Of a stretch of 64,000 nt of DNA, positions 1-13,366 are shown piece by piece (position 1 is the stretch's first letter; every line of letters starts with the position of its first letter). Made by a program: the position numbers and the translations under genes. Below the pieces are notes generated by a model, which was given only the letters and a program-made list of their open reading frames with translations, searched no databases and had not been told where the DNA came from. This DNA comes from JALOOX01 sp964557955 (GTDB lineage: Bacteria; Desulfobacterota; Syntrophobacteria; Syntrophobacterales; Syntrophobacteraceae): assembly GCA_964557955.1 (NCBI GenBank), contig CAZLCS010000024.1:1-64000 (forward strand). Reading direction: 5' to 3'.

Positions 1-2
1 AG

Positions 3-275
3 CGGCGGCAGTTGAGAGAGGAGCGGCAACTCCAGCAGCAGGAGCGCAGGCAACTGCGTGACGACCAACAGCGCACGCGGCCCGAGCGCCCGGATGCCGA
101 GCAGCGGCGGCAGTTGAGAGAGGAGCGGCAACTCCAGCAGCAGGAGCGCAGGCAACTGCGTGACGACCAACAGCGCACGCGGCCCGAGCGCCCGGATGCC
201 GAGCAGCGGCGGCAGTTGAGAGAGGAGCGGCAACTCCAGCAGCAGGAGCGCAGGCAACTGCGTGACGACCAACAG
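3..275 (+). repeat. 102-bp tandem repeat (34-aa unit)
   Basis: Two full and one partial near-identical 102-bp units start at 3, 105 and 207 and keep the reading frame. The second unit is essentially identical to the first at nucleotide level, which implies recent duplication or ongoing homogenisation. More copies may lie before the window. Confidence 0.9.
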
Positions 276-704
276 CAGCAACGACAGCAGCAGATGCAGG
301 AGCGACAGCAGAGGGACACGGAACGGCAGCAGCAGATGCAACAGCGGCAGCAGATGCAGCAACAGCGACAGCAGCAGATGCAGGAGCGACAGCAGAGGGA
401 CACGGAACGGCAGCAACAGATGCAGCAGCGGCAGCAGATGCAGCAGCAACGACAGCAGCAGATGCAGGAGCGACAGCAGAGGGACGCAGAACGGCAGCAA
501 CAAATGCAGCAGCGGCAACAGATGCAGCAACAACGACAGCAGCAAGAGCAGCAGCGACAGCAGAGGCAGCTTGAACGGCAGCAACAGCAGCAGCAGAGGC
601 AACAGCTGCAACAACAACGACAACAGCAACAGGGGCAACAGCCGCGAGACAGGAGACGCCAGCAACGCGAGGCGGAACAGCAGCCCGAAGTGCAGCCCCA
701 GTAA
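3..704 (+). CDS. Gln/Arg-rich tandem-repeat protein, 3' part (5' end outside window)
   Basis: The reading frame is open from the first bases of the window, so the true start lies upstream. The visible 233 residues are almost only Q, R, E, D and M. They fall into two tandem families: a 34-residue unit (102 bp; RRQLREERQLQQQERRQLRD core, ending RPDAEQ) starting at 3 and 105 with a partial third from 207, then a 28-residue unit (84 bp; MQERQQRDxERQQQMQQRQQ core) starting at 294, 378 and 462 with a degenerate fourth from 546. No catalytic domain is visible. The composition predicts a long charged helix, coiled coil or disordered tail. A strong terminator follows 70 bp after the stop. Missing upstream sequence may hold a signal peptide or folded domain. 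Function not recognised. Confidence 0.75.
   Translation, partial: RRQLREERQLQQQERRQLRDDQQRTRPERPDAEQRRQLREERQLQQQERRQLRDDQQRTRPERPDAEQRRQLREERQLQQQERRQLRDDQQQQRQQQMQERQQRDTERQQQMQQRQQMQQQRQQQMQERQQRDTERQQQMQQRQQMQQQRQQQMQERQQRDAERQQQMQQRQQMQQQRQQQEQQRQQRQLERQQQQQQRQQLQQQRQQQQGQQPRDRRRQQREAEQQPEVQPQ
294..629 (+). repeat. 84-bp tandem repeat (28-aa unit)
   Basis: Units of 84 bp start at 294, 378 and 462, with a diverged fourth unit from 546. Each opens with ATGCAGGAGCGACAGCAGAG or a close variant. All are in frame with the Gln/Arg-rich gene. Confidence 0.88.
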
Positions 705-773
705 GGGATTCAACCGAATGTAGCCTTGGTTCCACCGCTCATGTGATCCGAGTCAGCACCATCACCAGCAAAG

Positions 774-810
774 AACCCGGGAGACACCGAATGCGTCTCC
801 CGGGTTTTTC
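774..810 (+). terminator. Rho-independent terminator of the Gln/Arg-rich gene
   Basis: A perfect 12-bp stem (AACCCGGGAGAC, 774-785, with GTCTCCCGGGTT, 795-806) encloses a 9-nt loop and runs into a T-tract (805-809). It lies 70 bp after the stop at 704 and before the convergent SNF2 gene that ends at 941. Confidence 0.9.
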
Positions 811-940
811 ATGAACCGAGCTATGGACCCAAAGGATGAAACCGGCGGAGGGAATCAATCGTCCCGAGCCTCGCCCCTCGGCCCCCCCGCAAGCGACCGA
901 AATCGACCTCGATTCCGTCATGATCACTTCCCACCGTTGA

Positions 941-5887
<4,947 letters not shown>

Positions 5888-5888
5888 A

Positions 5889-7124
5889 TCATTTCAGGTG
5901 ACCGAAAACGATCACAACCGGAGAGCCTCCATGGGAAACCTTCCAGAACCTCGCAGCCGGCAAGCGAAGCCTCACAGCCAGCTCCCGACTGGGGGCCAGG
6001 ACTACCGCCTGCCATCCCCCGAAAGCCTCGCGAAGATGCGCTCCAATCGACTCATATATCCTTTTTGGATTCTCCTTCAAACGCTTGCCGTAAGGGGGAT
6101 TCAGGACCACGGTCCCTGGCGCGAGGTCCCGCCGTTGAGGTCGCCACTGGAAGAAATCTTCCAGCTCCCAGTGAATGTCTTTTTCCAGGCCGGCGCGAGC
6201 TGCATTTCCTGCGGAGACTTCCAGGGCATAAGGATCCCTATCGACGCCAATGATGGGTGCCATTGTAGCCTCAGCTGCCTGCTCACGGGCCTTCCGTCGC
6301 ATGTATCCCCACGTCTTGTCTTCGTAGGAGGGCCACGCCTGGAACAGAAAGGGCCTCTCCCCTCCCGGTGGCAGTCGGCGAGCAATCAGGCCTGCTTCGA
6401 TGGCCAGGGTTCCCGATCCACACATGCCATCCACCAATGGGGTATCCCCACTCCATCCGGAGCGCATGAGGACGGCCGCAGCCAGGGTTTCCCGGAGTGG
6501 AGCGCCGGTATGCTTCAGCCTGTACCCCCGTTGATGGAGATGGCCTCCTGTCATGTCGAGGCTGATCTCACACACGTTCTCTTCGATGTGGACCAGGATT
6601 CTCTGTCTGCTCATCGGTTCTGCGAGGTATTCTTCCAGAAGTGCCGAATCCCCGGAAGGAACATGCAGGGACACAGGAATTCTCAACGATGCCATGTGCC
6701 TCTGAATCGCTCGAGAAACCGTCCTGACAGCGGCTCCTTCGTGCTCAATCCGGGATCGCACAACGTGGCTTTCGACACTCAGCGGGATCGCGGACGGAAG
6801 CCACAATTCCCACTTGAAGGAAAGACAGTGGCTGAAAAGCTCCTCCACCGCACCGGCGCGAAACCGGGCGACGCGGCAGAGAATCCGGCTGGCCGTGCGA
6901 AGCCAGAGATTCGCTCCATAGGCGTTCCGAAACTTCTCGGTAAGCTCAACCCCGGCAGGGGTCCTTTGCGCCGAAGTGAAACCCAGGGCAAGCAGTTCTT
7001 CAAAACACAGAGGAACAAGCTCCGGAGGCGCCACCGCCAGAAAGCGATGAACCCCCGCATTCACATGGCGACGGATCTGCCTTTCGAACGACCTGCCCGG
7101 CAACATTGAACCTGAATCAACCAT
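5889..7124 (-). CDS. THUMP-domain class I methyltransferase, RlmL/RlmKL-N-like
   Basis: Predicted SAM-dependent methyltransferase of 411 residues, of the family that makes N2-methylguanine in 23S rRNA. An N-terminal RNA-binding THUMP-like region starts near HRFLAVAPPEL. The Rossmann half carries a SAM motif around VDGMCGSGTLAIEAGLIARR and the catalytic NPPYGKRL motif near residue 343. The ATG at 7124 is chosen because GGAGG sits 5-9 nt upstream and the THUMP homology begins shortly after it; the frame stays open to 7295, but that extension overlaps the divergent gene region. It sits directly upstream of the SNF2 gene with a one-base gap. The exact methylated base is not determined by sequence. 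Confidence 0.88.
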   Translation of the reverse strand: MVDSGSMLPGRSFERQIRRHVNAGVHRFLAVAPPELVPLCFEELLALGFTSAQRTPAGVELTEKFRNAYGANLWLRTASRILCRVARFRAGAVEELFSHCLSFKWELWLPSAIPLSVESHVVRSRIEHEGAAVRTVSRAIQRHMASLRIPVSLHVPSGDSALLEEYLAEPMSRQRILVHIEENVCEISLDMTGGHLHQRGYRLKHTGAPLRETLAAAVLMRSGWSGDTPLVDGMCGSGTLAIEAGLIARRLPPGGERPFLFQAWPSYEDKTWGYMRRKAREQAAEATMAPIIGVDRDPYALEVSAGNAARAGLEKDIHWELEDFFQWRPQRRDLAPGTVVLNPPYGKRLKENPKRIYESIGAHLREAFGGWQAVVLAPSRELAVRLRLPAARFWKVSHGGSPVVIVFGHLK

Positions 7125-7303
7125 GTATTCCTCCAATAGAGACCAAAGGCCTTCCTTGACTCTCCGGGCGGTCGAGGCGCTTGACGAAAAGCGGGGTGTC
7201 CTATAAGCTAGCTCCCGATCGGAAGCATGGGTCCAGCTCACACTTGCAGACTTGCCTTCCTCCCCTTGACTGCCTTTGCGTTCATCCCACGCCATCTGTT
7301 CAG

Positions 7304-8188
7304 ATGCTTCGTCGCGAAGAGGAGTGCCATAATTTGGAGAAGAGTTCCACCGCTATTATACAAAGCCTGGACCTGCCAAATCACTACCGTCCCAGGCACT
7401 GTTCAGCCGTCTGGCAGACCCCGGCGAACGAATGGCGAGTGAGACTGCATGAGGCAGCCGAACGCTGGACGGGCAATCACGTCCCCGCCGTTTTTTTTCG
7501 TGCGGACGACATCGGGGCGGGAGGCCGCGCTTTTGAGGCTCTCTGTCGCTTGTTCAGGCATCACGAGACTCCTCTGGCCATGGCAGTAGTGCCGGCGTGG
7601 ATCAGCCAGGTCCGCAGGGAGCAGCTCTTCCGCTCAGCCCCTTTTGATGAACCCTTATGGGGCTGGCATCAACACGGATGGCGGCATGTCAACTGGCAGC
7701 GGAGCGGGAAGAAGTCCGAGTTCGGTGAGCATCGTCCTTTTGAGAAGCAATGGCGGGACATCTGGCAGGGACGTCAGAAGATGGAGGAGATCTTCCTGGA
7801 CCGCTTCATCCCGGTCTTCACGCCTCCCTGGAACCGCCTCTCGCCTCTGACCATCAAGATTGTCCAGCAGCTCAATTTCAAGGGAGTGTCGTTGGCGGGC
7901 CCCTTTCCCCGGGGCGTTCGCAATCCGTCCAGCCTGGCCAATCTGCGGGTTCAAATCGACCTTCACACCCGAAAAGCGAGGGAATCCGAGCAGGACTACT
8001 CCAGCCTTCTGGAAGAGCTCTCCTCCGTGATGGCCAAAAGGGAGCCCATTGGCATCATGCTCCACCACCATCGGATGAGCCTGTTCGCCTTCGAGTTTCT
8101 GAACGAGCTTCTCCGTGTCCTCAACAACCACACCCAGGTCAGTCTCCAGAGTTTCCACAGTATCCTGGAGAAGCAAGATGCCGAGTAG
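7304..8188 (+). CDS. NodB-like polysaccharide deacetylase family protein
   Basis: Hydrolase of the metal-dependent carbohydrate deacetylase superfamily, nearest to the group with an ADDIG metal motif. Visible motifs in order are FFRADDIGAGG (catalytic and metal aspartates), WGWHQHGWRH (metal histidines), FTPPWNRLSP and IGIMLHHHRMS (late histidine motif). No signal peptide is evident, so it may act in the cytoplasm on a small glycan or metabolite precursor. The start could be ATG 7304 or TTG 7334; the latter has GAGGAG at good spacing. The 3' end overlaps the next gene by 11 bp, so the two are translationally coupled. Substrate unknown. Confidence 0.82.
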   Translation: MLRREEECHNLEKSSTAIIQSLDLPNHYRPRHCSAVWQTPANEWRVRLHEAAERWTGNHVPAVFFRADDIGAGGRAFEALCRLFRHHETPLAMAVVPAWISQVRREQLFRSAPFDEPLWGWHQHGWRHVNWQRSGKKSEFGEHRPFEKQWRDIWQGRQKMEEIFLDRFIPVFTPPWNRLSPLTIKIVQQLNFKGVSLAGPFPRGVRNPSSLANLRVQIDLHTRKARESEQDYSSLLEELSSVMAKREPIGIMLHHHRMSLFAFEFLNELLRVLNNHTQVSLQSFHSILEKQDAE

Positions 8189-9464
8189 GCCCAAGCTGCT
8201 CTACGCGGATTCCGAGGGTAGGATTCTGGACTGCCCCCGACTGGAGATGGCTGGACGCAGCGGTCATGAATGGCGCCGGCTCCAGCGGGGGGACTGGATT
8301 CCCCTCCCGCCGGGGAGCGAGCTCTTTCTGCTGCCCGGCCGTTCGCCGGTCGGCTACAATCCGGGTGACAAAAGATTCGAAACGCTCGCAGAAGACCCCT
8401 ACGAGCCTGGTAAACCCATCCAGGCTGTTGCGGCATTCATGGCGCCCGCACACACACAGATCTATTCTGCAGCATGGGAGAGCCTCCCGAACGCTCCACT
8501 CCTCCCGCTCTTCGCTTACACAGCCGTCGGCTGGCACAAAGGCAGATTCGTGGTTTCCGGCGTGAGAGTGGACCCGGACGAGCGGCAGGACCATCGGCAC
8601 TTCAGTCCTGCCCGCATCCAGCGGAACGCCCAAATCCGAATGAAGCGGGAGCCCGAAAATCGACTGATCCAGCATTTGGGTCATTGTGCCCTGACCTATG
8701 GCTGTCCCGCCGCCCGCAACCTTTTCATGGCCCGATGGGAAGCCCCGCTTCCGACATCCCCCGCCTGCAATGCGCGATGCCTCGGTTGCATCAGCCAGCA
8801 GGATCGGGAGGATTTGTGCGCCACTCAGGAGCGCATTCGATTCGTCCCCACACCCGACGAGATTTGCGGTGTGGCCGTCCCCCACCTCGAGAAAGCCGCG
8901 AGGGCCGTCGTCAGCTTCGGCCAGGGCTGCGAAGGAGAGCCGCTCCTCCAGGCCAAAACCCTCGCCCAATCCGTGCGGGCTATGAGGCAGTCCACATCGC
9001 GGGGAACTATCAATTTGAACACCAATGGGAGTCTGCCCGACGCGGTGGACGATCTCTGTCGAGCCGGCCTCGACAGTATGCGGGTCAGCATGAACAGCTG
9101 CCGACCGGATCGCTATGAGGCCTACTTCCGCCCCAAAGGCTACGGCTTCGAGGACCTCAAACGGTCGATTCTGGCCATGAAATCCCACGGCGGATTCGTC
9201 TCGATCAACTACTTCGTTCTCCCGGGCTTCACCGACGAGGAAGACGAATGGAAGGCCCTCCGTCAATTCGCCCGGGACACCCGGATCGATCTCATCCAGA
9301 TGCGAAACCTGAACATCGACCCCGAGTGGTATTTGCAGGAGCTCGGGGTGCCTTTCGGCAGGAAGGTTATCGGCATCCGGCAGCTCATGGACCGGATCCG
9401 GAATGAGCTCCCCGGCCTGCGCATGGGCTACTACAATCCCTGTCTGGACCCTGATGCCCGATGA
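8178..9464 (+). CDS. Radical SAM protein coupled to the deacetylase
   Basis: A 428-residue protein. The cluster motif CNARCLGC (C197-x3-C201-x2-C204) binds the 4Fe-4S cluster that cleaves S-adenosylmethionine. It lies unusually far from the N terminus, after a ~190-residue domain with further cysteines (C170, C176). Typical radical SAM barrel features follow: SFGQGCEGEPLLQ, then TINLNTNGSLP and a late MRNLNIDPEWYLQ segment. The start ATG 8178 lies inside the last codons of the deacetylase gene, which indicates one transcript and probably one pathway. Product and substrate are not recognisable. The family assignment is firm, the function open. Confidence 0.87.
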   Translation: MPSRPKLLYADSEGRILDCPRLEMAGRSGHEWRRLQRGDWIPLPPGSELFLLPGRSPVGYNPGDKRFETLAEDPYEPGKPIQAVAAFMAPAHTQIYSAAWESLPNAPLLPLFAYTAVGWHKGRFVVSGVRVDPDERQDHRHFSPARIQRNAQIRMKREPENRLIQHLGHCALTYGCPAARNLFMARWEAPLPTSPACNARCLGCISQQDREDLCATQERIRFVPTPDEICGVAVPHLEKAARAVVSFGQGCEGEPLLQAKTLAQSVRAMRQSTSRGTINLNTNGSLPDAVDDLCRAGLDSMRVSMNSCRPDRYEAYFRPKGYGFEDLKRSILAMKSHGGFVSINYFVLPGFTDEEDEWKALRQFARDTRIDLIQMRNLNIDPEWYLQELGVPFGRKVIGIRQLMDRIRNELPGLRMGYYNPCLDPDAR

Positions 9465-9508
9465 AATCTTGAACGCCCCGCCGCATTCCGGCATTCCCGG
9501 AAAGCCTC

Positions 9509-10156
9509 TTAGAGTGAATCCAGCACCACCGTGGCGTCCACAACCACCGGCCCATTCCGTCCGACCACGATGGGATTGAGATCCAACTCCTTGATCTCGG
9601 GGCGGCCCAAGGTCAAACCGGCCACTTTTTCCATGAGACCGATCAACGCCTCTTTTTCAACCGGCGGAAGGTGCCTGAAGCCCTTCTCCAGCTTCGGCCA
9701 CGTTTTCAACTCATCGAGCATTTCACACAGATCGTGCCGCTCCACCGGAAGCAGCCGGAACGCCACATCCGGGTTGAGCTCGAGCCAGATCCCACCCAGC
9801 CCGAAGCTCATCACCAGGCCGAACTGGGGGTGGTCCTGCACTCCCAGGAAGAGCTCCGCGCCGGACTCTGCCATGGGCTCCAAGATGATCACCGCTTCCG
9901 GGTCCAGCTCACCACGGCGACCCTCCAGGTCCCGGTAAACAGCTTCGACCCTGTCCCAGGCGCCCAGGTTCAAATGGACCAATCCCGCCTCGGTCTTGTG
10001 GGTGTGGCGAGCCGACGACAGCTTCAGCACCACGGGATACCCCAGCTCCGAAACGCGAGACGAGAGGTCCTCAAGATTTTCGATGCAATGAAGGGGGATG
10101 ACCGGAATGCCGGCCTCCGCCATGAGTCGATTGGCCTGATGTTCGGGCAGAATCAT
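9509..10156 (-). CDS. Acyl-CoA synthetase (ADP-forming), beta (ATP-grasp) subunit
   Basis: A 215-residue ATP-grasp protein. NDP-forming acyl-CoA synthetases convert acyl-CoA, ADP and phosphate to the free acid, CoA and ATP, or run in reverse to activate acids. Motifs seen are GYPVVLKLSSARHTHKTEAG (nucleotide and phosphohistidine contact), EPMAESGAELFLGV, and the C-terminal ELDLNPIVV metal site. It overlaps the alpha gene by ATGA (10153-10156), so subunits are made in equal amounts. Acetate, propionate or aromatic acids are all possible substrates. Confidence 0.9.
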   Translation of the reverse strand: MILPEHQANRLMAEAGIPVIPLHCIENLEDLSSRVSELGYPVVLKLSSARHTHKTEAGLVHLNLGAWDRVEAVYRDLEGRRGELDPEAVIILEPMAESGAELFLGVQDHPQFGLVMSFGLGGIWLELNPDVAFRLLPVERHDLCEMLDELKTWPKLEKGFRHLPPVEKEALIGLMEKVAGLTLGRPEIKELDLNPIVVGRNGPVVVDATVVLDSL

Positions 10157-11556
10157 GAGCGTTCACCTCGCCTCAGGAAATCAGATCGCATCAAAAGCGC
10201 GTTCAAAGCAGTGGCGCCGTCTTCGGGTGTCAGGTAGGTACAGACACCGGCGGAGGTGAGGCGTTTCATGAAAGGCTCCGCCTCCCCCTGATGAGCCAGG
10301 AGAACCACCACGACAGGCTTCTGCGAATTCCTGCGGACCAGCTCAGCCAGCTCGACGACCGGAACGCGAATGAACGGATTGTAGTTCCATACCAGGAAAT
10401 AGGCATCGAAATCCTCCTTCAAAACGGACTCCAGTACAGGAACATAGGTCGTCGGGAGGAAGCCGGGCCCGGTCAGATCGACGGGGTTCTGGATTTCCAC
10501 CGGCGTCTTTTCGCCGATGAGGGAGCGGATGCGCTCCCGAACTTCCACTCGAAGCTCGGGAAGCTCCCAGCCGGCCGTCACCAGCTGGTCCATGGCGACA
10601 ATGCAGGGACCCGCCGTGAAAGTGAGCGCACAAAGCCGCCTTCCACCGGGGCACTGAAGCATGCTGAAGGCTTTGGAGACGACGGCTGCTTCCCAGGTGG
10701 ACTCCACTTCAACGGCCCCTGCCTGCTTGAACATGGCCCTGTAAAGCCTATACTCCCCGGTGAGGCTTCCCGTGTGGGTTGCCGTGGCTCGCGATACCAC
10801 CTCGTTCTTCCCGGCTTTGTACACCACCACGGGAAGGCGGCGGGCAGCGCGCTTGATTCCTTCATAGAGATCCCGGGGGTTGTCCACCCCTTCGACGAAA
10901 AGCAGAAAGCAGCCCACCTGCTGATCCCCTTCGAGGACCTCGAGGTAGTCCGGAAAGTCCAGGACCGTCCGATTGCCCACCCCGATGAAATGGCTCAATC
11001 CGCAATGGAGGCTACGAAGCCCGTAGGCCATGGTCAGGCCGACTCCTCCACTTTGAGAGAGAATGGCGACCTTTCCGGGAAAGGTGTCGAGATGCCAGAA
11101 GACGCCGTGAAGCCCGCTCTGAAAGACCGAAAAACCGAGGGTGTTGGGTCCGACCACCGGCAAGTCGTATTCCAGCGAAACCTGCCTGAGCCGGTCTTCC
11201 AGCTGCTTTCCCCCGGCAGCGACCTCCTTGAAGCCCCCGGCAACGATGGTGACGCCGGCGACGCCGTGTTTGGCGGCTCTCTCGGCTATCTCGAGGGCAA
11301 GATTCTGATTGAGAAGCAGGATGGCAAGGTCGACGGGCGGGTCAATGCTTTCGATGCTGGGATAGCAAGGGATCCCCAGAATGGAATTGTACTTGGGGTT
11401 CACCGGAAACACCTCTCCATCAAAAGGAGCGGCGATCAGATTGTGGAGAGGTCCCAACCCGACGGAGAGCTGCTCCGGGGAGGCACCCACGACGGCGACC
11501 CTACGTGAGCTCAGCATCCGTTTGAGCTTTTCCATGGTGACTTTACTTGCGGGCAT
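10153..11556 (-). CDS. Acyl-CoA synthetase (ADP-forming), alpha subunit
   Basis: A 467-residue CoA-binding subunit of the acetyl/acyl-CoA synthetase (ADP-forming) family. The N-terminal CoA-binding Rossmann domain begins SSRRVAVVGASPEQLSVG. The ligase region includes AILSQSGGVG and the phosphohistidine segment ATHTGSLTGEY near the middle. The start at 11556 is preferred because GAGGAT lies just upstream and the family begins there; the frame extends to 11670 without homology. It is followed by the beta gene with a 4-bp overlap. With the CoA-transferases downstream of it on the map, it suggests organic-acid activation or substrate-level ATP formation. Confidence 0.9.
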   Translation of the reverse strand: MPASKVTMEKLKRMLSSRRVAVVGASPEQLSVGLGPLHNLIAAPFDGEVFPVNPKYNSILGIPCYPSIESIDPPVDLAILLLNQNLALEIAERAAKHGVAGVTIVAGGFKEVAAGGKQLEDRLRQVSLEYDLPVVGPNTLGFSVFQSGLHGVFWHLDTFPGKVAILSQSGGVGLTMAYGLRSLHCGLSHFIGVGNRTVLDFPDYLEVLEGDQQVGCFLLFVEGVDNPRDLYEGIKRAARRLPVVVYKAGKNEVVSRATATHTGSLTGEYRLYRAMFKQAGAVEVESTWEAAVVSKAFSMLQCPGGRRLCALTFTAGPCIVAMDQLVTAGWELPELRVEVRERIRSLIGEKTPVEIQNPVDLTGPGFLPTTYVPVLESVLKEDFDAYFLVWNYNPFIRVPVVELAELVRRNSQKPVVVVLLAHQGEAEPFMKRLTSAGVCTYLTPEDGATALNALLMRSDFLRRGERS

Positions 11557-11699
11557 TGCTCTATCCTCGCGATGAAAGGCTGTCTCCCGGCACGAAAACT
11601 TCCCCTGCCGGACCGGAGATGATAAATGAACAAACGGTTCCACACGGCCTGGCCTTCCGGGCCAACCCAACGATGAAAAGAGTCGAGGCCGATGGATCG

Positions 11700-11751
11700 G
11701 TCTTCAACTTGAAACCCGAAACCCGAAACTCGAAACTCGAAATCTGAAACC
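11700..11751 (+). repeat. GAAACYY heptamer array, copy 1
   Basis: Direct 7-bp units GAAACCC, GAAACCC, GAAACTC, GAAACTC, GAAATCT, GAAACC run from 11711. Bases 11700-11738 are identical over 39 bp to 62760-62798. The array sits 20 bp before the start of the radical SAM gene at 11773. Confidence 0.9.
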
Positions 11752-11772
11752 GTTCAGTTCAGGAGTCCAATC

Positions 11773-12912
11773 ATGAAATTCGAGCAGGGACCCATTCGGC
11801 CTCCCAGTGAAGCCGGATCTTTGCTGCTTCGATTCACCCGCAACTGCCCGTGGAATCGTTGCACGTTCTGCCCCGTTTACAAAGGCCAGTCCTTCAGCCG
11901 CCGGTCCCTCCAGGAAATCAAAGGGGATATCGACGCCGTGGCAAACATCCTGGAGGAGGTGGCCTCAATCTCCAGGTCCATGGGGTACGACGGGCAGTTG
12001 ACGAGGCAGGTCGCCAGCGCCGTCTTGAGCGATCCATCCCGAACCGAGCAGTTCCGGCATGTCGTGCTGTGGGCGCTGGGTGGAAAAGGAACCGTCTTCA
12101 TTCAGGATGCCAACAGCCTGGTTCTGGAAACGGGCGTCCTGGTGGAAGCCCTCCGCCATCTCACGCATCGCATTCCCGGAGCCCGGCGGATCACTTCCTA
12201 CGCCCGCAGCAGCACGCTGGCCCGCAAATCTCTCGAGGACCTGAAAGCCATAAGAGAGGCGGGGCTCGACCGCATTCACATCGGTCTCGAAAGCGGGTCG
12301 GACACGGTGCTGGCCTTCGTTCAAAAGGGGACCACCGCGGTTCAGCACATCGAAGCCGGGCGTCGCGTCGTTCAGGCCGGTATGACCCTTTCGGAATATG
12401 TCATGCCCGGATTGGGCGGAAAAACGTGGTGGAAGGAGCATGCCGTTGAGACCGCCCGGGTCCTGAATGAGATAGACCCGCACTTCATCCGGTTGAGAAG
12501 TCTGCGTATCCCACCCCATGTTCCTCTGCACGCCGACCTGGAAGCAGGGCATTTCATCCCCCTGTCCGATGACGAAATGGTGCAGGAGATAAGACTCTTC
12601 CTGGAGAACCTCCACCCGACTCGAAGCATCCTCACATCGGACCACATCATGAACCTGCTCCAGGAGATCGAAGGGCGGTTCCCGGATGACAAACCAGCCA
12701 TGCTGGCCGTCATAGACCGCTACTGCGAGCTTCCTGAAGAAGAGCGCCTCCTCTTTCGACTGGGGCGGCGGGGCGGCGCTATCCAGTCGATGGATGATCT
12801 CAAAGACCCCGGCGTCCGGAAGCAGCTGGAACGGGCACGCGTGGAGCTTCAAGCTGCAACGGGGCAGGAGATTGAGGCCATCATCACCCAGCTGGGCGAC
12901 CGCTACATTTAG
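11773..12912 (+). CDS. Radical SAM protein with CX4CX2C cluster motif
   Basis: A 379-residue protein of the Elp3/MiaB-HemN-like radical SAM superfamily. The cluster motif near the N terminus is C25-P-W-N-R-C30-T-F-C33, that is CX4CX2C instead of the usual CX3CX2C; such a spacing occurs in a known subgroup. Barrel features follow: FIQDANSLVL, RITSYARSST, a glycine/glutamate strand IHIGLESGSD, and VMPGLGGKTWW. The C-terminal ~100 residues are helical without a known domain. It stands alone on the plus strand behind a heptamer repeat array; an ATG with weak ribosome-site signal begins it. Substrate unknown. Confidence 0.87.
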   Translation: MKFEQGPIRPPSEAGSLLLRFTRNCPWNRCTFCPVYKGQSFSRRSLQEIKGDIDAVANILEEVASISRSMGYDGQLTRQVASAVLSDPSRTEQFRHVVLWALGGKGTVFIQDANSLVLETGVLVEALRHLTHRIPGARRITSYARSSTLARKSLEDLKAIREAGLDRIHIGLESGSDTVLAFVQKGTTAVQHIEAGRRVVQAGMTLSEYVMPGLGGKTWWKEHAVETARVLNEIDPHFIRLRSLRIPPHVPLHADLEAGHFIPLSDDEMVQEIRLFLENLHPTRSILTSDHIMNLLQEIEGRFPDDKPAMLAVIDRYCELPEEERLLFRLGRRGGAIQSMDDLKDPGVRKQLERARVELQAATGQEIEAIITQLGDRYI

Positions 12913-12976
12913 AACCACAACGAGATTTCTGGCTATCGCTCGAAATGACAGTTCACGGACAATCTCTAAGAACCTT

Positions 12977-13062
12977 TTTGGGAAATGCCGTGTCTGTGAT
13001 ATTTTGGGAGGGGTTTATCCCCGCCTGAGCCTGCCGTCAGGCGGCAACCTGGATTTCCCAAA
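12977..13062. repeat. Nested inverted repeat
   Basis: 10-bp arms TTTGGGAAAT (12977-12986) and ATTTCCCAAA (13053-13062) enclose a second hairpin, CCGCCTGA (13021-13028) with TCAGGCGG (13037-13044). No T-tract follows, so it looks more like a palindromic repeat unit than a terminator. Confidence 0.7.
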
Positions 13063-13068
13063 CAGGCT

Positions 13069-13223
13069 CTGAGTACACCTCCACAGCAGAAGATGGCCAT
13101 TTCGCCGCTCGTCATGCCGGCAATCTTTAAGCCGGCATCCAGCTTTTTTGTGGATTCCGGCCGGAAGACCGCCGGAAAGACGACTCGAGAGGCGGGCACT
13201 CTATTGTGTTGGCCTGTACTCAG
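13069..13223 (+). mobile_element. MITE-like dispersed element, copy A
   Basis: About 155 bp bounded by CTGAGTAC (13069) and GTACTCAG (ending 13223). The core GTCATGCCGGCAATCTTTAA then GCCGGCATCCAGC and TTGTGGATTCCGG matches copies at 22347-22500 and 31709-31859 (opposite orientation). It has no coding capacity, which fits a miniature inverted-repeat element. Confidence 0.8.
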
Positions 13224-13366
13224 GATGAACCCCTCGACGTCCCTGCCCGACAAAAAAAGGATGTGCCCACCCTGCAGCATCCACAGCCTCGAGGCCGCAT
13301 ACCCGCAGGGTGGGCACAGATGGTTCGTGCCCATCGAAGATCTTCAGCGATTCCTGATTATAGGGT

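Larger units (their letters stand above)
12913..13366. other. Intergenic region with nested inverted repeat and dispersed element
   Basis: No convincing gene in 454 bp. It holds an inverted-repeat structure at 12977-13062, copy A of the ~155-bp dispersed element at 13069-13223, and a remainder to 13366 in which I see nothing. Confidence 0.7.

Noticed and set aside
262..723. 153-residue Ser/Asn/Arg/Cys-rich frame at the window start
   Set aside because: It is another frame of the CAG-rich tandem repeats that stays open because the repeats lack stops.
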